Assembly (NCBI GenBank): GCA_006384855.1
Contig: VCJN01002648.1
Location: 1-64,000 of the forward strand
Reading direction: 5' to 3'
From: Tetraselmis striata
Lineage: Eukaryota; Chlorophyta; Chlorodendrophyceae; Chlorodendrales; Chlorodendraceae
DNA length: 64,000 nucleotides
Shown here: in pieces, positions 11,838-22,866 of the stretch
How the letters are laid out: each line of letters starts with the position of its first letter
Position numbering within the stretch: position 1 is the stretch's first letter
Notes under the pieces: model-generated
The model's database searches: none
What the model was told of the DNA's origin: nothing
The model's input: only the letters and a program-made list of their open reading frames with translations
Translations under genes and position numbers: made by a program

Positions 11838-13649
11838 TCACTGAGGGGGGACAGCTTTCCTGCCCATCAACCTGCACATGTCAGCCTGCAGCTTGTGCAG
11901 GCATTCCTCAAGGTCCGGGAACGAGCCCGCGCCAGACTCCAGCACGTCCATCGCCTTGTTGTAGACCTCCGGGGCGGCGTACTCGACCAGCCCCATCTCC
12001 ACCACGCCGGACGCCGCCTGCGGGTTTTTGCTTGCCACCGCCGCAAGGCCGCTCGAGAGCGCTTCGACCAGCTCCCCGCTCAAGACGTCCCAGCTCCCGT
12101 CCGCCGCCTCCAAGCCGGAAACCACGTCTACAATCTGTAGAAACGGGGGGTTTGATGGTGTCAAACGGGGGAGGCACCGCGTCACGTACAGTCCAAGTCC
12201 AGCTAGCCCCCCCCCCCCCCCCCTCCGCCCCCCCCGGGGCACCATGAAGCTTGCTCCTCCCCCCTTTCCAGCGCACAGACACAGACACAGACACAGACAC
12301 AGACACAGACACAGACACAGACACAGACACACGACTTAGTGAAGTTTCTCTCTGAAAGCTCCCATGGCCTACCTTGAGGTGCTGCAGGCCGTAGTCAAAG
12401 TCCATGGTGTGCAGGAAGGACTGCTGGCAGAGGCTCACAAGCAGGGTGATGCTCTGCAGCAAGTTTGGTGGCGGCTTTTCCGGGCTCATGTGCTGCTTTG
12501 ACAGCGAGTCCACGTCTGCAAAGAGGTCGCCGATACGCATGAGGCAGCACGACCGGCTGGAGCCCTTCATGGTGTGCGCCACAAACTTGATGTCGGGGTT
12601 GTTGGCGGTGCGCACGGCATCCAGCAGCTTCTCCATGCGCTTCACGCCTTCGTCCAAAAAGCATGTCAGCAGATCGCGCATGAACTCCCAGTCGCCCTCA
12701 AACTGCTCCAGCAGCTCGTTTAGGTCCAGCGGCGGGTCGGGCACTGCGCGGTGGGGCGGCGAGGCAGGTGAGCTAAGCAATCATCGATCGATCTATGCAA
12801 AAAATGCGGCGGGCGCAGGGCCGTGAACAGTGGCGGGCCTGACTCACTCAGCTTGAAGGCGAGGTCGGGGGGCGGCGGCGGGTTAGTGGCGTTCGTGGCC
12901 TTGTAGATAGCCTCCAGCAGCGCGTGCCGCCGGAGCGGGAAGGAGAGCACGGGGGCGCCCGGCGCCGCATCGCGCATCGGGTCGGCGAAGTCCGTGGCGC
13001 CCGCCTCGTCCTCGCCAAAAGCGACCACCTTCAGGCCCGCGGCCGCCGCCTCCTTGGCCGCGGCCACGCCGAGGCCAGAGCAGCTAGTGATGAGGCAGTC
13101 AAAGCCCCGGGAGGCGAAGTCGGGCGGCAGCGCCCCCGTGCTCGTGTATGAGAGCCCGGCCGCCTGCAGCACGACGCCCAGGTAGCGGCAAGTGTCGGCG
13201 TCCGCGCTGCTGACGAGAAGCACGCGCTTGCCCTTTAGGGCAAGCGCGTTGAACGGCCCATCCCAACCACCGGCCGGCGGGACTGACGCCGCCAGTCCGT
13301 ATTTAGTAGACAGCCCCGCAGCTGATGCCGCCAGGCCGGGCCCGGGCAGCAAGGCCGCGTACTGGTCCGCTGCATCCGACTCGTTATCGGGTTGGCCCAC
13401 GGCGGGTGCCCCAGCAAACCCTACGACGGGAGCGCCCCCCGCCGCCGCAGCAAGCGCCGCCGCAGAGCCCAGCACCAGCGGCCGAGCCACCAGCACCAGC
13501 CCAAACTCGGTGGGCGCAGCACCCAAAGAAGCAAGAGCTTCCGCCACGCTCTCCGTGGCGGTGACGTTCAAGCCCAAGGCCTCCAGCTTCCACTTGGTAC
13601 CCAGCAGCCACTCCAGCCGTTCCGCCACCAGGAGCACGCCGCCACCCAT
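11838..13649 (-). CDS. HPt phosphotransfer protein with two degenerate receiver-like domains
   Basis: Three exons (complement): 12848-13649, 12373-12743, 11838-12134. They total 1470 nt in phase, giving 489 aa. ATG 13649 has a good context (GCCACAATGGG) and an in-frame stop upstream. Residues 1 to about 60 (GGGVLLVAERLEWLLG) and about 135-255 (KGKRVLLVSSADAD to LLEAIYKAT) have the beta-alpha rhythm of response-regulator receivers. The phospho-acceptor Asp is absent: LVLVARPL and FDCLITSCSG stand where an Asp is expected. Residues about 270-390 form an HPt four-helix bundle with FVAHTMKGSSRS, H324 being the predicted phospho-histidine. A C-terminal helical tail follows (residues 392-489). No histidine kinase domain is seen. 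The protein could relay or titrate phosphate in a multistep phosphorelay. Intron 2 contains an AGACAC repeat and a C-run. Confidence 0.75.
12272..12330. repeat. (AGACAC)n microsatellite
   Basis: About ten tandem units of AGACAC lie within the second intron of the HPt gene, next to a C-run at about 12211-12223. Confidence 0.9.
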
Positions 13650-14864
13650 TGTGGCCCAAGCCCTAGAAGCAGATACGGGTTGTCAGGCGCACCGCTGCGG
13701 CACAGTGTAAAAACTGGTGGCCACTGCGAGTGTCTTGTGCGGCGAAGCACTCCTTAGCAGTGGACCAAAACAGATGTCGGATGCAGCGTGAAGTGTGCCC
13801 AGATAGGCCGTGCACCCGCGCTCGTACGGGTAGGCGGAGGCGACTTGGGTGCTGGCGTGGGGTACCGGTCGGTCCACTTCGTTGGGTTTGGTCTGTCCCG
13901 GGCCGGAGTCGGTGGTCGCGTGAATTTTATACACAAACCCATCTATAATAAATCCGCTACCGCTAAAGGCGTCATAAACAGTCCTACTCCTTTTGCGATG
14001 GGTTTTGCGATGGATTTTGGTGATTTCCGATATCGCCTTCTGTTTTGTGACACGGGGTAAGGATTAAATACTTTTTCGTTACTTTTTGGTTACAGGGAGA
14101 GCGTCAAGAGAATGCACGCAAAGTACTGGGGGAGAAAAAGCCTACATCCTGGGTAATAAGGATTATGGTCGTCCTTTTGTCCCTGTTTCATAATTGCAGT
14201 ACAGTAATGATAATTGCAGTACAGTACTGGTTCCGAGCACCTCTGTGAATTAGAAAAAGGGCAGTACCAAATCCACCTACTGCTAAAAGTAGTACTAACA
14301 GGGGTAATACTGCTAAAAGTAGTACGAACAGGGGTAATTGTGATCCTTACCGCCAAAAGATCAACGCAGCAATCCGCTACTTCCCGAGAGGCGGCCCGCA
14401 TCCCGCACGAGGCGAGATGGATTTATATGAGTGATGCACGCACGGTTCAGAGTCCGGGCCACGCACGCGTGTACGTGCGTGCGCGGGTGGTCCCCGGACG
14501 TGCTGTGCAGCTTCGGCAACGGGATGCATGGCGGACTGGTACGGGTAGTCTGAGATCAACACAAGTAGCGAGCGACTAGCCGCTTTAAAAGCGGCGCCCG
14601 CATCAGCCCACAGCACGAGCACGATCGGCACCGCAACCGACAGCACCCTGTACTGCCCTTGTACTCGCTTCAACAGGCCTACACTGGGTGTCTGGCAGGT
14701 GCTATAAGGAAAAAGCTTGCGGTGACGAGGCGGGTGCGCGGGGAATAGGCGGTCCGCGGATGGGCCGGTCTGATTGCAACGAACCGCGAGGCTAGTTGCG
14801 GGAAACTTGGGCAGCTGGCGTTGACTTGCCGCACGCTATCGGAAGAGCGAGACCGCGACAGAGG
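13650..14864. other. Intergenic with a dispersed-repeat end
   Basis: Shared upstream region of the leftward HPt gene and the rightward gene at 14865. Around 14086-14140 lies a copy of a dispersed repeat (GCAAAGTACTGGGGGAGAAA) that recurs inverted near 20640 and 21245. A short duplication around 14280-14335 repeats TACTGCTAAAAGTAGTAC. Confidence 0.5.
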
Positions 14865-16402
14865 ATGAGCTGGGAGGACCTACAAGCGGCGCTGGATGCC
14901 TTCGCTGGGCTAGAGGCTTTTCTCCCGGCCCCGCTCACTGCAGAGTGCCACCTCGCCGCCGCAGAAGCAGTGCCGAATGAGGTTGCGGTCGACGGCGACG
15001 GCGACCGCGACCGCGACACCGCAGAGGTGAGGCATGCCCGGCAGGGCGGCAACGGAAGCGGCAGAAGCGGTGCTGTGCTACTTACATACTTGCTGTCGTT
15101 TACTGCATGACTCTCTGACCTACTCACTCTACAGCCCCCCCCCCCCCCCCCCCCCCCCGCCTCCACACCACCACCACTTCCACTCCCCCCTCCATGCCAT
15201 CCGCGTCATCTCCCCTTACACCATATGTTGCGAGCTTGCCACTGCAGAAAAATCAAATATATGTTATATATATTATTTTGCATATAAATATAAATATTAT
15301 ATGTATCCCATGCATGCAGTTTCGCCTGGCGCCAGCGCACCCTTCTCCCCCGAACCCACACCACCTCTGCCCCGCCCTACTAGTTGCAGATGCTCGTTCC
15401 TGATCACTGACTGGACACAGTGGCTCGTCTCTAGCACAGCCCTGCTCAAGGCTGCGTCTGCGTGCCGGCGAGTCGCGCACCCGGCGGCGATGTGAGCGCG
15501 GACGCTCCTCGCCCCAGCCCGAGGAGGAAGGTGCGCCACACTTTTGGTACCCCTCAGTCGCGAGGCTCGGCCCAACACGCAGCCAGTGAACTGGCCTGAT
15601 AGCGGCGCTGGTGGTTGCAGGGGGGAGCGGCGCGAGGCGCGTCCGGCCCACGGCATGGATCAGCGCCTTGCGCGTCCTGCTGAAGGACGGCCTGCCGGCA
15701 CCGCGAACACGACAGCGGGTGCTCCTGGCGACAGTGGGCAGACAGCTGGGAGTAGGCGACTGGGGCGCGGTGTTTGAGGGGCAATCCGCCATGGCACCAG
15801 TCGACCCGCTGCCCATGCCGCCCCGGGCGGCGCCCCTGTCTGCCACGGTGGGTGCCGCCACCCTCATCTCCCCGCCCTCAAGTAAACCGCCGGCGCTGTC
15901 AAGCCGGCTGACCCGCTCATGTTTGAAATGTTATGTGCCCATCAGGAGCTCGGGGAGCTGGTGCACGAGGTGGCCTCGCCCAGCGTTGGCGAATTTGCGC
16001 TGCGCCACGCGCTGCCGGCGCTGTGCGCTCGAGACGGCCCCGAGGAGCACTTGCGGCCACATGGGTGCGGCCAAGAGGAGATCGCACGCCTGGCCCGGGA
16101 AGCATACAAGGCGGCTGGCCTCGCCAAGCTCCTGCCGGTGCGACCCCCCGTCTCCACCGCAATTACGCGTGCAGTGACTTGCCGTGGGGAGAAGAGGGGA
16201 GCGGGGTCGACGATGGACCTTTCGCCGCCGATGGATCCGTCTCCTGAGAGTGTGGCTGCCGGGGGCGGGGCAGGAGGAGCTACGCGAGCTGCTGCAGGAA
16301 CTCGGGTTGCATGATGAGGGTGGCAGCGCGGGCCAGGCTGCGCTCCAGGGGTTGATGGCGGCCTACTCCGCGGACACACGCGCCGACGTTTCTCTCGACT
16401 GA
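14865..16402 (+). CDS. Unrecognised multi-exon protein, alpha-helical
   Basis: I do not recognise the family. The last three exons join cleanly in phase: 15621-15847, 15904-16137, 16274-16402 (stop TGA 16400-16402). They read WISALRVLLKDGLPAPRTRQ, MFEMLCAHQELGELVHEVAS, EEIARLAREAYKAAGLAKLL and EELRELLQELGLHDEGG, which is a string of amphipathic helices. A first exon 14865-15026 (MSWEDLQAALDAFAGLEAFL, ending at a GTGAGG donor) is likely. At least one exon between 15026 and 15621 is unresolved, possibly near 15386-15465. Helical repeats of ARM/HEAT type or a kinase-scaffold segment are possible but not shown. A C-run at about 15136-15158 marks the first intron. Confidence 0.5.
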
Positions 16403-17116
16403 TTGTCGCAAGCCCGACCTCCCTGCAGCGCACTCACGGCCCCGCCGCCACGTGGCCCGTGCGGTGTCAAATAATCCGCCCCGCGTCGCCTCACGCAACC
16501 CGCATAAGAATGCTCCCCACTGTCCCCGTGGGGATCGCCATCGGCAGCAACATGTGGCTTTCTGATTGAACCAGCATGGAGGAGCATTGAGTCCCCCACA
16601 GTCCCATCCGCCCTCCTCTTCCTCTGGCCATGCGAAGGAAGAGGAAGGCGGATGGCCAGTGGCCGTCGCTGCATGGATGCGCTCTTTGCAGGTCCGCAAT
16701 TATTCCTTTTTAAAATAAAACGCGAGCCGTTTCCTTTCGCATGCCATGCCAGGCCAGGCGCCGCGCGTCATGCAGGCCATCATGGGCCGTGGGTGCCAGT
16801 AACTGCGGGCATGGGATTGGCTCCGTGTAGCGGCACCCTATGCCACGTCCCCAACGCCCTGCCACTACGAGTGTCTCGTGGCTTTGGAAACCGGGCACAG
16901 CGCCATTGCGGTCTACGCAGGTGGAGTCAGGATCATATACTTTGCCCTGTGGCATTAGCTCTTCCAACGCCGGCTCGCCACGGGTGCCGGACTCCCGGAG
17001 AAGGTGGCGTACAAGACCGCGATTCTGGCGGCAGTGACGGAATCCACATGGCACGCTTGGGCCTGAGCAGCGTTGGAGCTGCAGCAGTCCACTGCTGCGC
17101 CGCGTGGCTGACAATC
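16403..17116. other. Intergenic between convergent genes
   Basis: This 0.7-kb gap contains the 3' ends of two converging genes. No coding signal or clear TGTAA element is found close to either stop. Confidence 0.4.
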
Positions 17117-20100
17117 CTAAGCCTGCTGGCTGCCCCCCGCCGGGGTGCCCCTCAGGATTTTGTCGTAGACGGCAGCGGTGCTCTTGTCCAGGGGCTGCAG
17201 GAACTCTGAGCGCGCCAGTATGTCGGGCAGCGGCATGAAGGTGTCGTCCAGGCCCTCGTGCCCGGCGGCGCTGCTGGGCGGCAGGTCCCCCAGCGCGCGC
17301 CCGGGCGGCACCACCGCGGGCGGCAGCAGCAGCGGCGAGGCGCTGCCGCTCTGCAGCCCCTTGGCGCGCGCGGCGCGCGCCTCCTGCAGCTCGAAGTCCA
17401 GCCACAATGGCAGCAGCGGGGAGGGCCCCGACTTGCGCGAGCCGCCCACGGCGCCCTTGGGGACGGTCCACACGTCCGCCCACAGCACCGTGCCCGACAG
17501 CGGAGCCGCCAGCTTCAGGTTGGACGAGCGCTGCGGGGCCGTGCCAGGGAGGGTTGGGGGAAGTGGGGCTCAGGCGCACTGGTCTGCACCGGCGGGGAGA
17601 TACCCAACTGGACGCATCACTACGCACGGCACCCTCACGATGGGTTGCAGAGAGCCTACACTCTTTCCCCATGACTCCCATGATGCGGTGCCAGCTTCGC
17701 GAGGGTCCTCTGAGTCGGGTCCTCCGAAACACATGTTGCCGGTTTACATCAAGCAACATCGATGTCCCTTTTGACGGCAATATGTTCACGAGCGCTCCCA
17801 ACCGTCGACTTTACGCCCTGCCTCGTTTACACGGAAAAAGCTAGGTACAAGATTTCAGAATACACAGCAAATAAGATATCAGAATACTGCACGGGTAGTC
17901 AGACTCGTTGCGCAATACAGTTCACTATTCTCCGATCCTGCGAACCCAATTAAATGTAGGGCTAGATACATCCCTATCGGCAGGAATGGCGTGCCGCAGA
18001 TATCGTGATGAATAGCTACCTGGTGTGCAAGTACAGCGACGCGGCCCTGTCCATGAATTAAGTTGCGGTGCTGACGTGTGCGCGCCGTGACCGCACTCTG
18101 GGGATCGCTGTGTGGCATTGTTTTTTGACTACCTCGCAAGACAGGAGCGAGATGGCCTTCCTATTCCTGGGTTCTAGCGGTACAGAACAGGGGGATTGCT
18201 TTCGACATCCTATTCGCGGATTCCTGTTGACCGCCGACTTGACCCCCCCCTCCCCCCCCCCCCCACCCACTTTTCTTCCTCGGGTGCTGTCAAGGACATA
18301 CCTTTGCCAGCTTGATCAGCTCATCAGAAAAGCCCACTACCACCCAGCAGTCATCCGCATTCAACGCCCGTACATGCTCTTTGCTGTTGAACACCCGCAC
18401 CTGCGCGCGCGCAAACACACCCACACACGGTAGAGGCGGGCGCAAGGGATGGGTCAGTCACACCAGGCGCAAGGCGGGGTCGCTTAACAGCCCCCCCCCC
18501 CCCCCCTCCCCCCCACTTCCCCCTTCTCGCGGCTACTTCCGCGTGTATCGCTGCCTGATGGAACCACCCTCTGGCTTCCATTCAGGAGCAAGAGCACAGC
18601 CTGCCTGCCTGCCTGCACAGGTACATGTGCCGTCTGCCCAGGCCCCTGTTAGGTCTCTACTGGCGGGGAAGCCTCCCCCTCCCCCACCCTGTACTCTCTC
18701 TCTCTTTCTCATACACACACACACCCACACCCACACACACACACAAGCATGTGCGCGCACAGGCCTGTGAACGACCACAACTGCAGCTGCGGAACAAACG
18801 CTGCTGTCAGAGCTGTTGCGGGCAGAGCCAGAGCTCTGACGGGATGGCGGCATGCCCAGATGTGCCAACAAGCCCACAAGCACAAAACTTGCTTGCTCCG
18901 CTTGCTGGAGGTGGTGGAGTGGGAGGAGGGGTGGGAAGGTTGGGGGGGGGGGGGGGGGGGGGGGGGGGTCACCTGGCGAAGCATCCGCATCACCGCGTCC
19001 CGGAGCGCCTGCTCCGACACGCCCGCTGCCTTGAGGTTCTCCAGGCTGGTGTTGTAACCGAGGCCTGCCTTCCCAGGGAACGAGGCCTGCAGGTATAGGC
19101 GGCATGCGTCCTCAGCGCCAGCAGGTGGGCGGGTCACGCGGGCCATGCCGTGCTGGCTGCAGCATCAATAAGCTGTGCGATGGCGACCGACCTTCACGGC
19201 GGCGCCGACGAGGTCGCGCGGCGACTCCACGAAGCCGATGCGCCCAGCGAGTGCGGGCTGCAGGAGGTCAGGCCAGTCGCGGATTGGCCGCGCCCCTGCC
19301 TTGGCGAGCTTGTCCTGGCGGAAGGCGACCATCATGCACCCCCAGCGGTAGGGAGCCGCCCACACCTTTCCGCCCTGGAGCGGGATGAGCGCGCAGGTAA
19401 GAAAAGAGAGGGACACGCCGAGATATGAAGGTGTGTGGTCTGGGGGTAAGGGGGAGGGGGGACCTTGCGCGTGCTTGCGAGCATACCGCCATCGTCACGT
19501 GTGACCAGCTCTTGCCACCGCGGGTGCAGGCGTGACCACCAGCGGTAGCGCGCGGCGTCGGGTATGGGCTGCAGCAGGCCGTGCCGGATGCCGTACGCTA
19601 GCCAGGTGTCCCCCAGCGCCGCCGTGTCGGCGGTCGACACCTTATTTCCTGGTTTGCCAGACTTGAGCTCCGCCCAGAGAGCGCCCAGGGAGGGGTAGGC
19701 CTGCAGCTGTGCGCGCGCGGTGGGGCCCATCGCCTTCCCAAAGTCCAGGATGTCCTGCGTGGGCACGCTGCTGCGCAGCCCCACCACATTGAGCGCCACC
19801 GCGAACTCGTGCGCCTCCACCGTCACCCCCTCGGGCCCCACCCCATCCACCAGCTTGAGCGCCTCCGCGGCAGGCGGGCAGGCGGCGCCGGACAGCATCC
19901 CCGCCGCGGCGGCCCCGCCCAGCAGCGCGCGCCGCCGGTCGTGCCGGACGCCGCCGAGCTCCCGCTCCCGCTCCTGCTCCTGCGCGCACGGCCGATGGCG
20001 GGGCGCACGCCCGCGGCTCGCCCGCCGGCCGCGCTCACCGCCGGCAATCGGGCGCGCACTCGGCGGACCGCTGGCCTATGGACAAAGCCAAAAAGGGGCG

Positions 20101-20384
20101 CCCATCAACGCGGAGCCAGCCGGCGGCGCTGCAGGTAAGTGCCGAGAAGCAACTCGGGCAAGAGAACGCTACTCGTACCGGTAAGCACTCCCCCCTCCCC
20201 CCTGACTGGATACGATGTTCTCCCCGGTGCCGGACATCCACCTGGAAGCGCTGCGTTGAACTGCCGTTGGCGGGAACTGGGCGTAAGGGGTGGGGAGGTG
20301 GGGGGCGGGGGGGGGGGGGGGGGGGGGGGGGGATCGGACTACCTGCAGGCGGTGCTTCGGCAGGTTCAGCAGGCTGGGCATCAT
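17117..20384 (-). CDS. PotD-like (spermidine/putrescine-binding type) protein with twin-arginine leader
   Basis: Resembles plant proteins annotated as putrescine-binding periplasmic protein-related, which share the bacterial PotD fold. Six exons (complement): 20343-20384, 19464-19979, 19192-19374, 18973-19086, 18302-18400, 17117-17530. All are phase 0 and give 455 aa. The first exon is least certain. Key blocks are VWAAPYRWGCMMVAFRQDKL, DWPDLLQPALAGRIGFVESP, VRVFNSKEHVRALNADDCWV, VVGFSDELIKLAK and VLWADVWTVPK. Near residues 28-55 RHDRRRALLGGAAAAG precedes a short hydrophobic run ending AEA, a twin-arginine-type thylakoid-lumen signal. No permease or ATPase genes lie nearby, as expected for a nuclear gene. 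Ligand is inferred from family only. Introns contain G-runs (18943-18968, 20308-20332) and CA repeats. Confidence 0.82.
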
Positions 20385-21855
20385 TTGGCCTAAGGAGGCG
20401 GTATACAGGGTGGGTAAGGCCAGGAGCCGCTGCTGGGGTCAGTGGCGCCGGCGGGTCACTGAAGATGCGTTTATGCTCAACCCCCGATATCGTCCCGCGT
20501 CTGGTTCGCCGTCGTGAATGTGTTGAGACTGACGTGATGGTGTTATTGGAACAAGAGCAAGACCAGCAGCAGCATGCGACGAGTTGATGACACGCACGCG
20601 ACGACCTATGGATGGATACCCTGTATAAGGATTATTCGCGCACTTTTTCTTCCCCAGTACTTTCCGTGCATTCTCCGGGGGCGTTCCTTGTAACAAAACG
20701 GATCGTGTTTGTAAATTCGCACGAGCTGCTGAATTACCGCGCCGCCTTACTAAAAACTGGCCCTCCTGTACCGTACTGGTGTGGATTACAAAAAAGCCAC
20801 CAAAATACCCTTAATAACAAAAGGCGCTACGGTGAGTACAGGGTATTGTATGTGTAGAAACCCTGACTATCTTAACCCTGAATGCTCATAAATCCTGTTC
20901 GCTATGTAAAATTCACGTACACCATACGCCGCGGGCGCGCGGGCCGGCGCGGGTACCGTTGCGGGCACACGGTACCGGGTGATCGTCGGTCGTAATAACA
21001 TCAGTAGTCCGATGATTGCTCGCGATCTAGTGTTCGATTGCACCCGTGACACGTCCGAATATCTGCTGTATTTTCTTTTTCGCCGCCGGGACAGGATTGG
21101 CACCAGTAAAACCCTAGCAGCGTCTCTACGTCCGTTTAGGCAGCAATCCACTTACGCAAAGCCCTCGGAACGCGACGCTCCGTTATTATTTATAGTCAGC
21201 AAGCAAATTGCCGAAGCATTCTGCAAGACTAATTAAATATGTAGGCTTTTCCTCCCCCAGTACTTTGCGTGGATTCTCTTGACGCTCTCCCTGTAACCAA
21301 AAGCAAAAAAAGAAAAAAGACTGATTGAAGGCCAGTGATAGATTTTCCAACACTGTTGGATCACCGTCTAAAACACTGCCATCAAAATACCCGGCACTGA
21401 CCACGAAACGTCCACCCTACCCGTTTGGGCGTCGGCCCGTCGGCCCTGCTGGATTGCTGCCTAAACTACGGCCGTCGTAGAGACGCTGCAAGGGTTTCAC
21501 TGGTGCCAGTCCTGTCCCGGGGACGACAAACAAACTGCTGTAAGGATTTAAACAACACCCGTACGGTAGTTGTCCTTTGCCTTCAGCTGACTAATCCTTA
21601 TCTCCATACCCTGTGTCCCAACGAAACCCATATAACAACTCGAACAGCAGCGGCAGTATTAACATTGGGAGGAGCAAGCCCTTGGTGGGAGCCAAAGCCT
21701 CCAGCCACCCCGCGCACTCCCAGGGCTCGGAATTGAGGGCCTCGAATCGTGCTGTGCGCCTAGGCCTCCAGCTGGCCGAGTGATATCTAGTACGCACCGT
21801 CCGGCGCTGTCAGCACATCCCTGCTCCAAGTGCGAGCCGGGGGCCCACGCGCACC
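20385..21855. repeat. Intergenic with dispersed repeat fragments
   Basis: Upstream region of the PotD-like and FN3-CS genes (divergent). Fragments of one dispersed repeat occur in both orientations. CCCCAGTACTTTGCGTGG-type ends are near 20655 and 21255. A second block (GGGACAGGATTGGCACCAGT) is at about 21085-21165, inverted at about 21455-21535, and repeated at about 24833-24910 and, diverged, at about 41510-41560. No coding gene is supported. Confidence 0.55.
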
Positions 21856-22647
21856 ATGCTGGCCGCGCTGCTAGATTATCTGTGGATTATATGGGAGGGC
21901 CTGGGAGAACTGCTCTTCGACAATACGCTCTGGTTCACGAAGTACGCGTTCTCGCGAGCGCCGCTTACGCCGGCGCTGAAGGTGGAGGCGGTGCGTGCGC
22001 GCCGCGCCCGGCTGCTGGTGGACACCCGGCTGTCGAGCCGCTTCAACGTGGAGACATACCAGGTGCAGCGGGCGGAGCTGGGGGCAGCGGCGGAGGACGC
22101 GTGGGAGAGCTGCCACGAGGATGAGGGGCGACACGTGACCGTGAACGGGCTGGAGCCCTCGACGGATTACGGCTTCCGCGTGCGCACGCGCAACTATTGG
22201 GGAGTCTCGTCCTGGTCGCCAGTAGTGCGGCTGCAAACGCTGATCGACCCTGTGGCCGGGGGCGGCCTGGGGCCGGGATACTCCTGGCAGCAGACAGCAA
22301 CCGAGGTACAGCTAGAGTTTCCGTTGCTGGGCTGCGAGGGCCTCAAGGCGAGGCAAGTGAGCGTGGAGCTAAGTGCCCGTCGGATGGCAGTCAAGGTGCA
22401 CCTCCCAGAGGGCGTGGCCAACCTGCTGGAGGGTGAGCTGTCCGCAGCGGTGCGCCCCCTGGGCGAGGGCTCCTTCTGGGAACTGCACAAGGAGGGCAAG
22501 GTGACCAACATCGTGCTGACGCTGGAGAAGTCGATGCCTGTGCCGGAGAAGGAGCTGGGCGCAAGGCGTGGCAAGCGGGACGGCATCTGGAGCTGCGTGG
22601 TGATGGGGCACCCCCAAATAGACGTTACCCGGGTGCTGGAGCTCTGA
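21856..22647 (+). CDS. Fibronectin type III plus CS (p23/NudC-like) domain protein
   Basis: Intronless, 263 aa. ATG 21856 lies in GCACCATGC. Residues 1-35 are hydrophobic and aromatic (LLDYLWIIWEGLGELLF). Residues about 38-130 look like an FN3 domain, ending with GLEPSTDYGFRVRTRNYWGV and SSWSPVVRLQT. Residues about 145-245 look like a CS domain: YSWQQTATEVQLEFPL, KARQVSVELSARRMAVKVHL, LGEGSFWELHKEGKVTNIVL, a pattern typical of NudC/p23 co-chaperones. The stop TGA (22645-22647) is followed about 55 nt later by TACTGTAATG, the chlorophyte TGTAA polyadenylation signal. The gene converges on IFT43 with about 220 bp between stops. Function is probably chaperone-adaptor, which is inference. Confidence 0.8.
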   Translation: MLAALLDYLWIIWEGLGELLFDNTLWFTKYAFSRAPLTPALKVEAVRARRARLLVDTRLSSRFNVETYQVQRAELGAAAEDAWESCHEDEGRHVTVNGLEPSTDYGFRVRTRNYWGVSSWSPVVRLQTLIDPVAGGGLGPGYSWQQTATEVQLEFPLLGCEGLKARQVSVELSARRMAVKVHLPEGVANLLEGELSAAVRPLGEGSFWELHKEGKVTNIVLTLEKSMPVPEKELGARRGKRDGIWSCVVMGHPQIDVTRVLEL

Positions 22648-22702
22648 TGCCCACCCCCCGCCCGCTGCCCACCAGCTCAGGCTACACAGGGACAGAAACC
22701 TT

Positions 22703-22708
22703 ACTGTA
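22703..22708 (+). terminator. TGTAA polyadenylation signal of the FN3-CS gene
   Basis: TGTAA, the consensus poly(A) signal of green algae, lies about 55 nt after the stop codon of the FN3-CS gene. Confidence 0.6.
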
Positions 22709-22866
22709 ATGAATAAAATTGGGGTTTATACAATGAGAGAGTGGAGCGAGGGACCACCGGGGACGGGGGGTCCCTGCCCTCCGCCTTCCCTACATATTCT
22801 CTGTGCCCCAAAATCCGCCCGCCCCAATCGCATCAACAGAACCCAACTGTGCAGCGGCGTCCAGGC

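Noticed and set aside
15253..15867. 204-codon minus-strand open frame
   Set aside because: Shadow of the plus-strand exon at 15621-15847 and of GC-rich intron sequence; no motif.
16710..17801. 363-codon minus-strand open frame
   Set aside because: Different frame from the PotD-like last exon (17117-17530), which matches the family; this is a GC-rich shadow.
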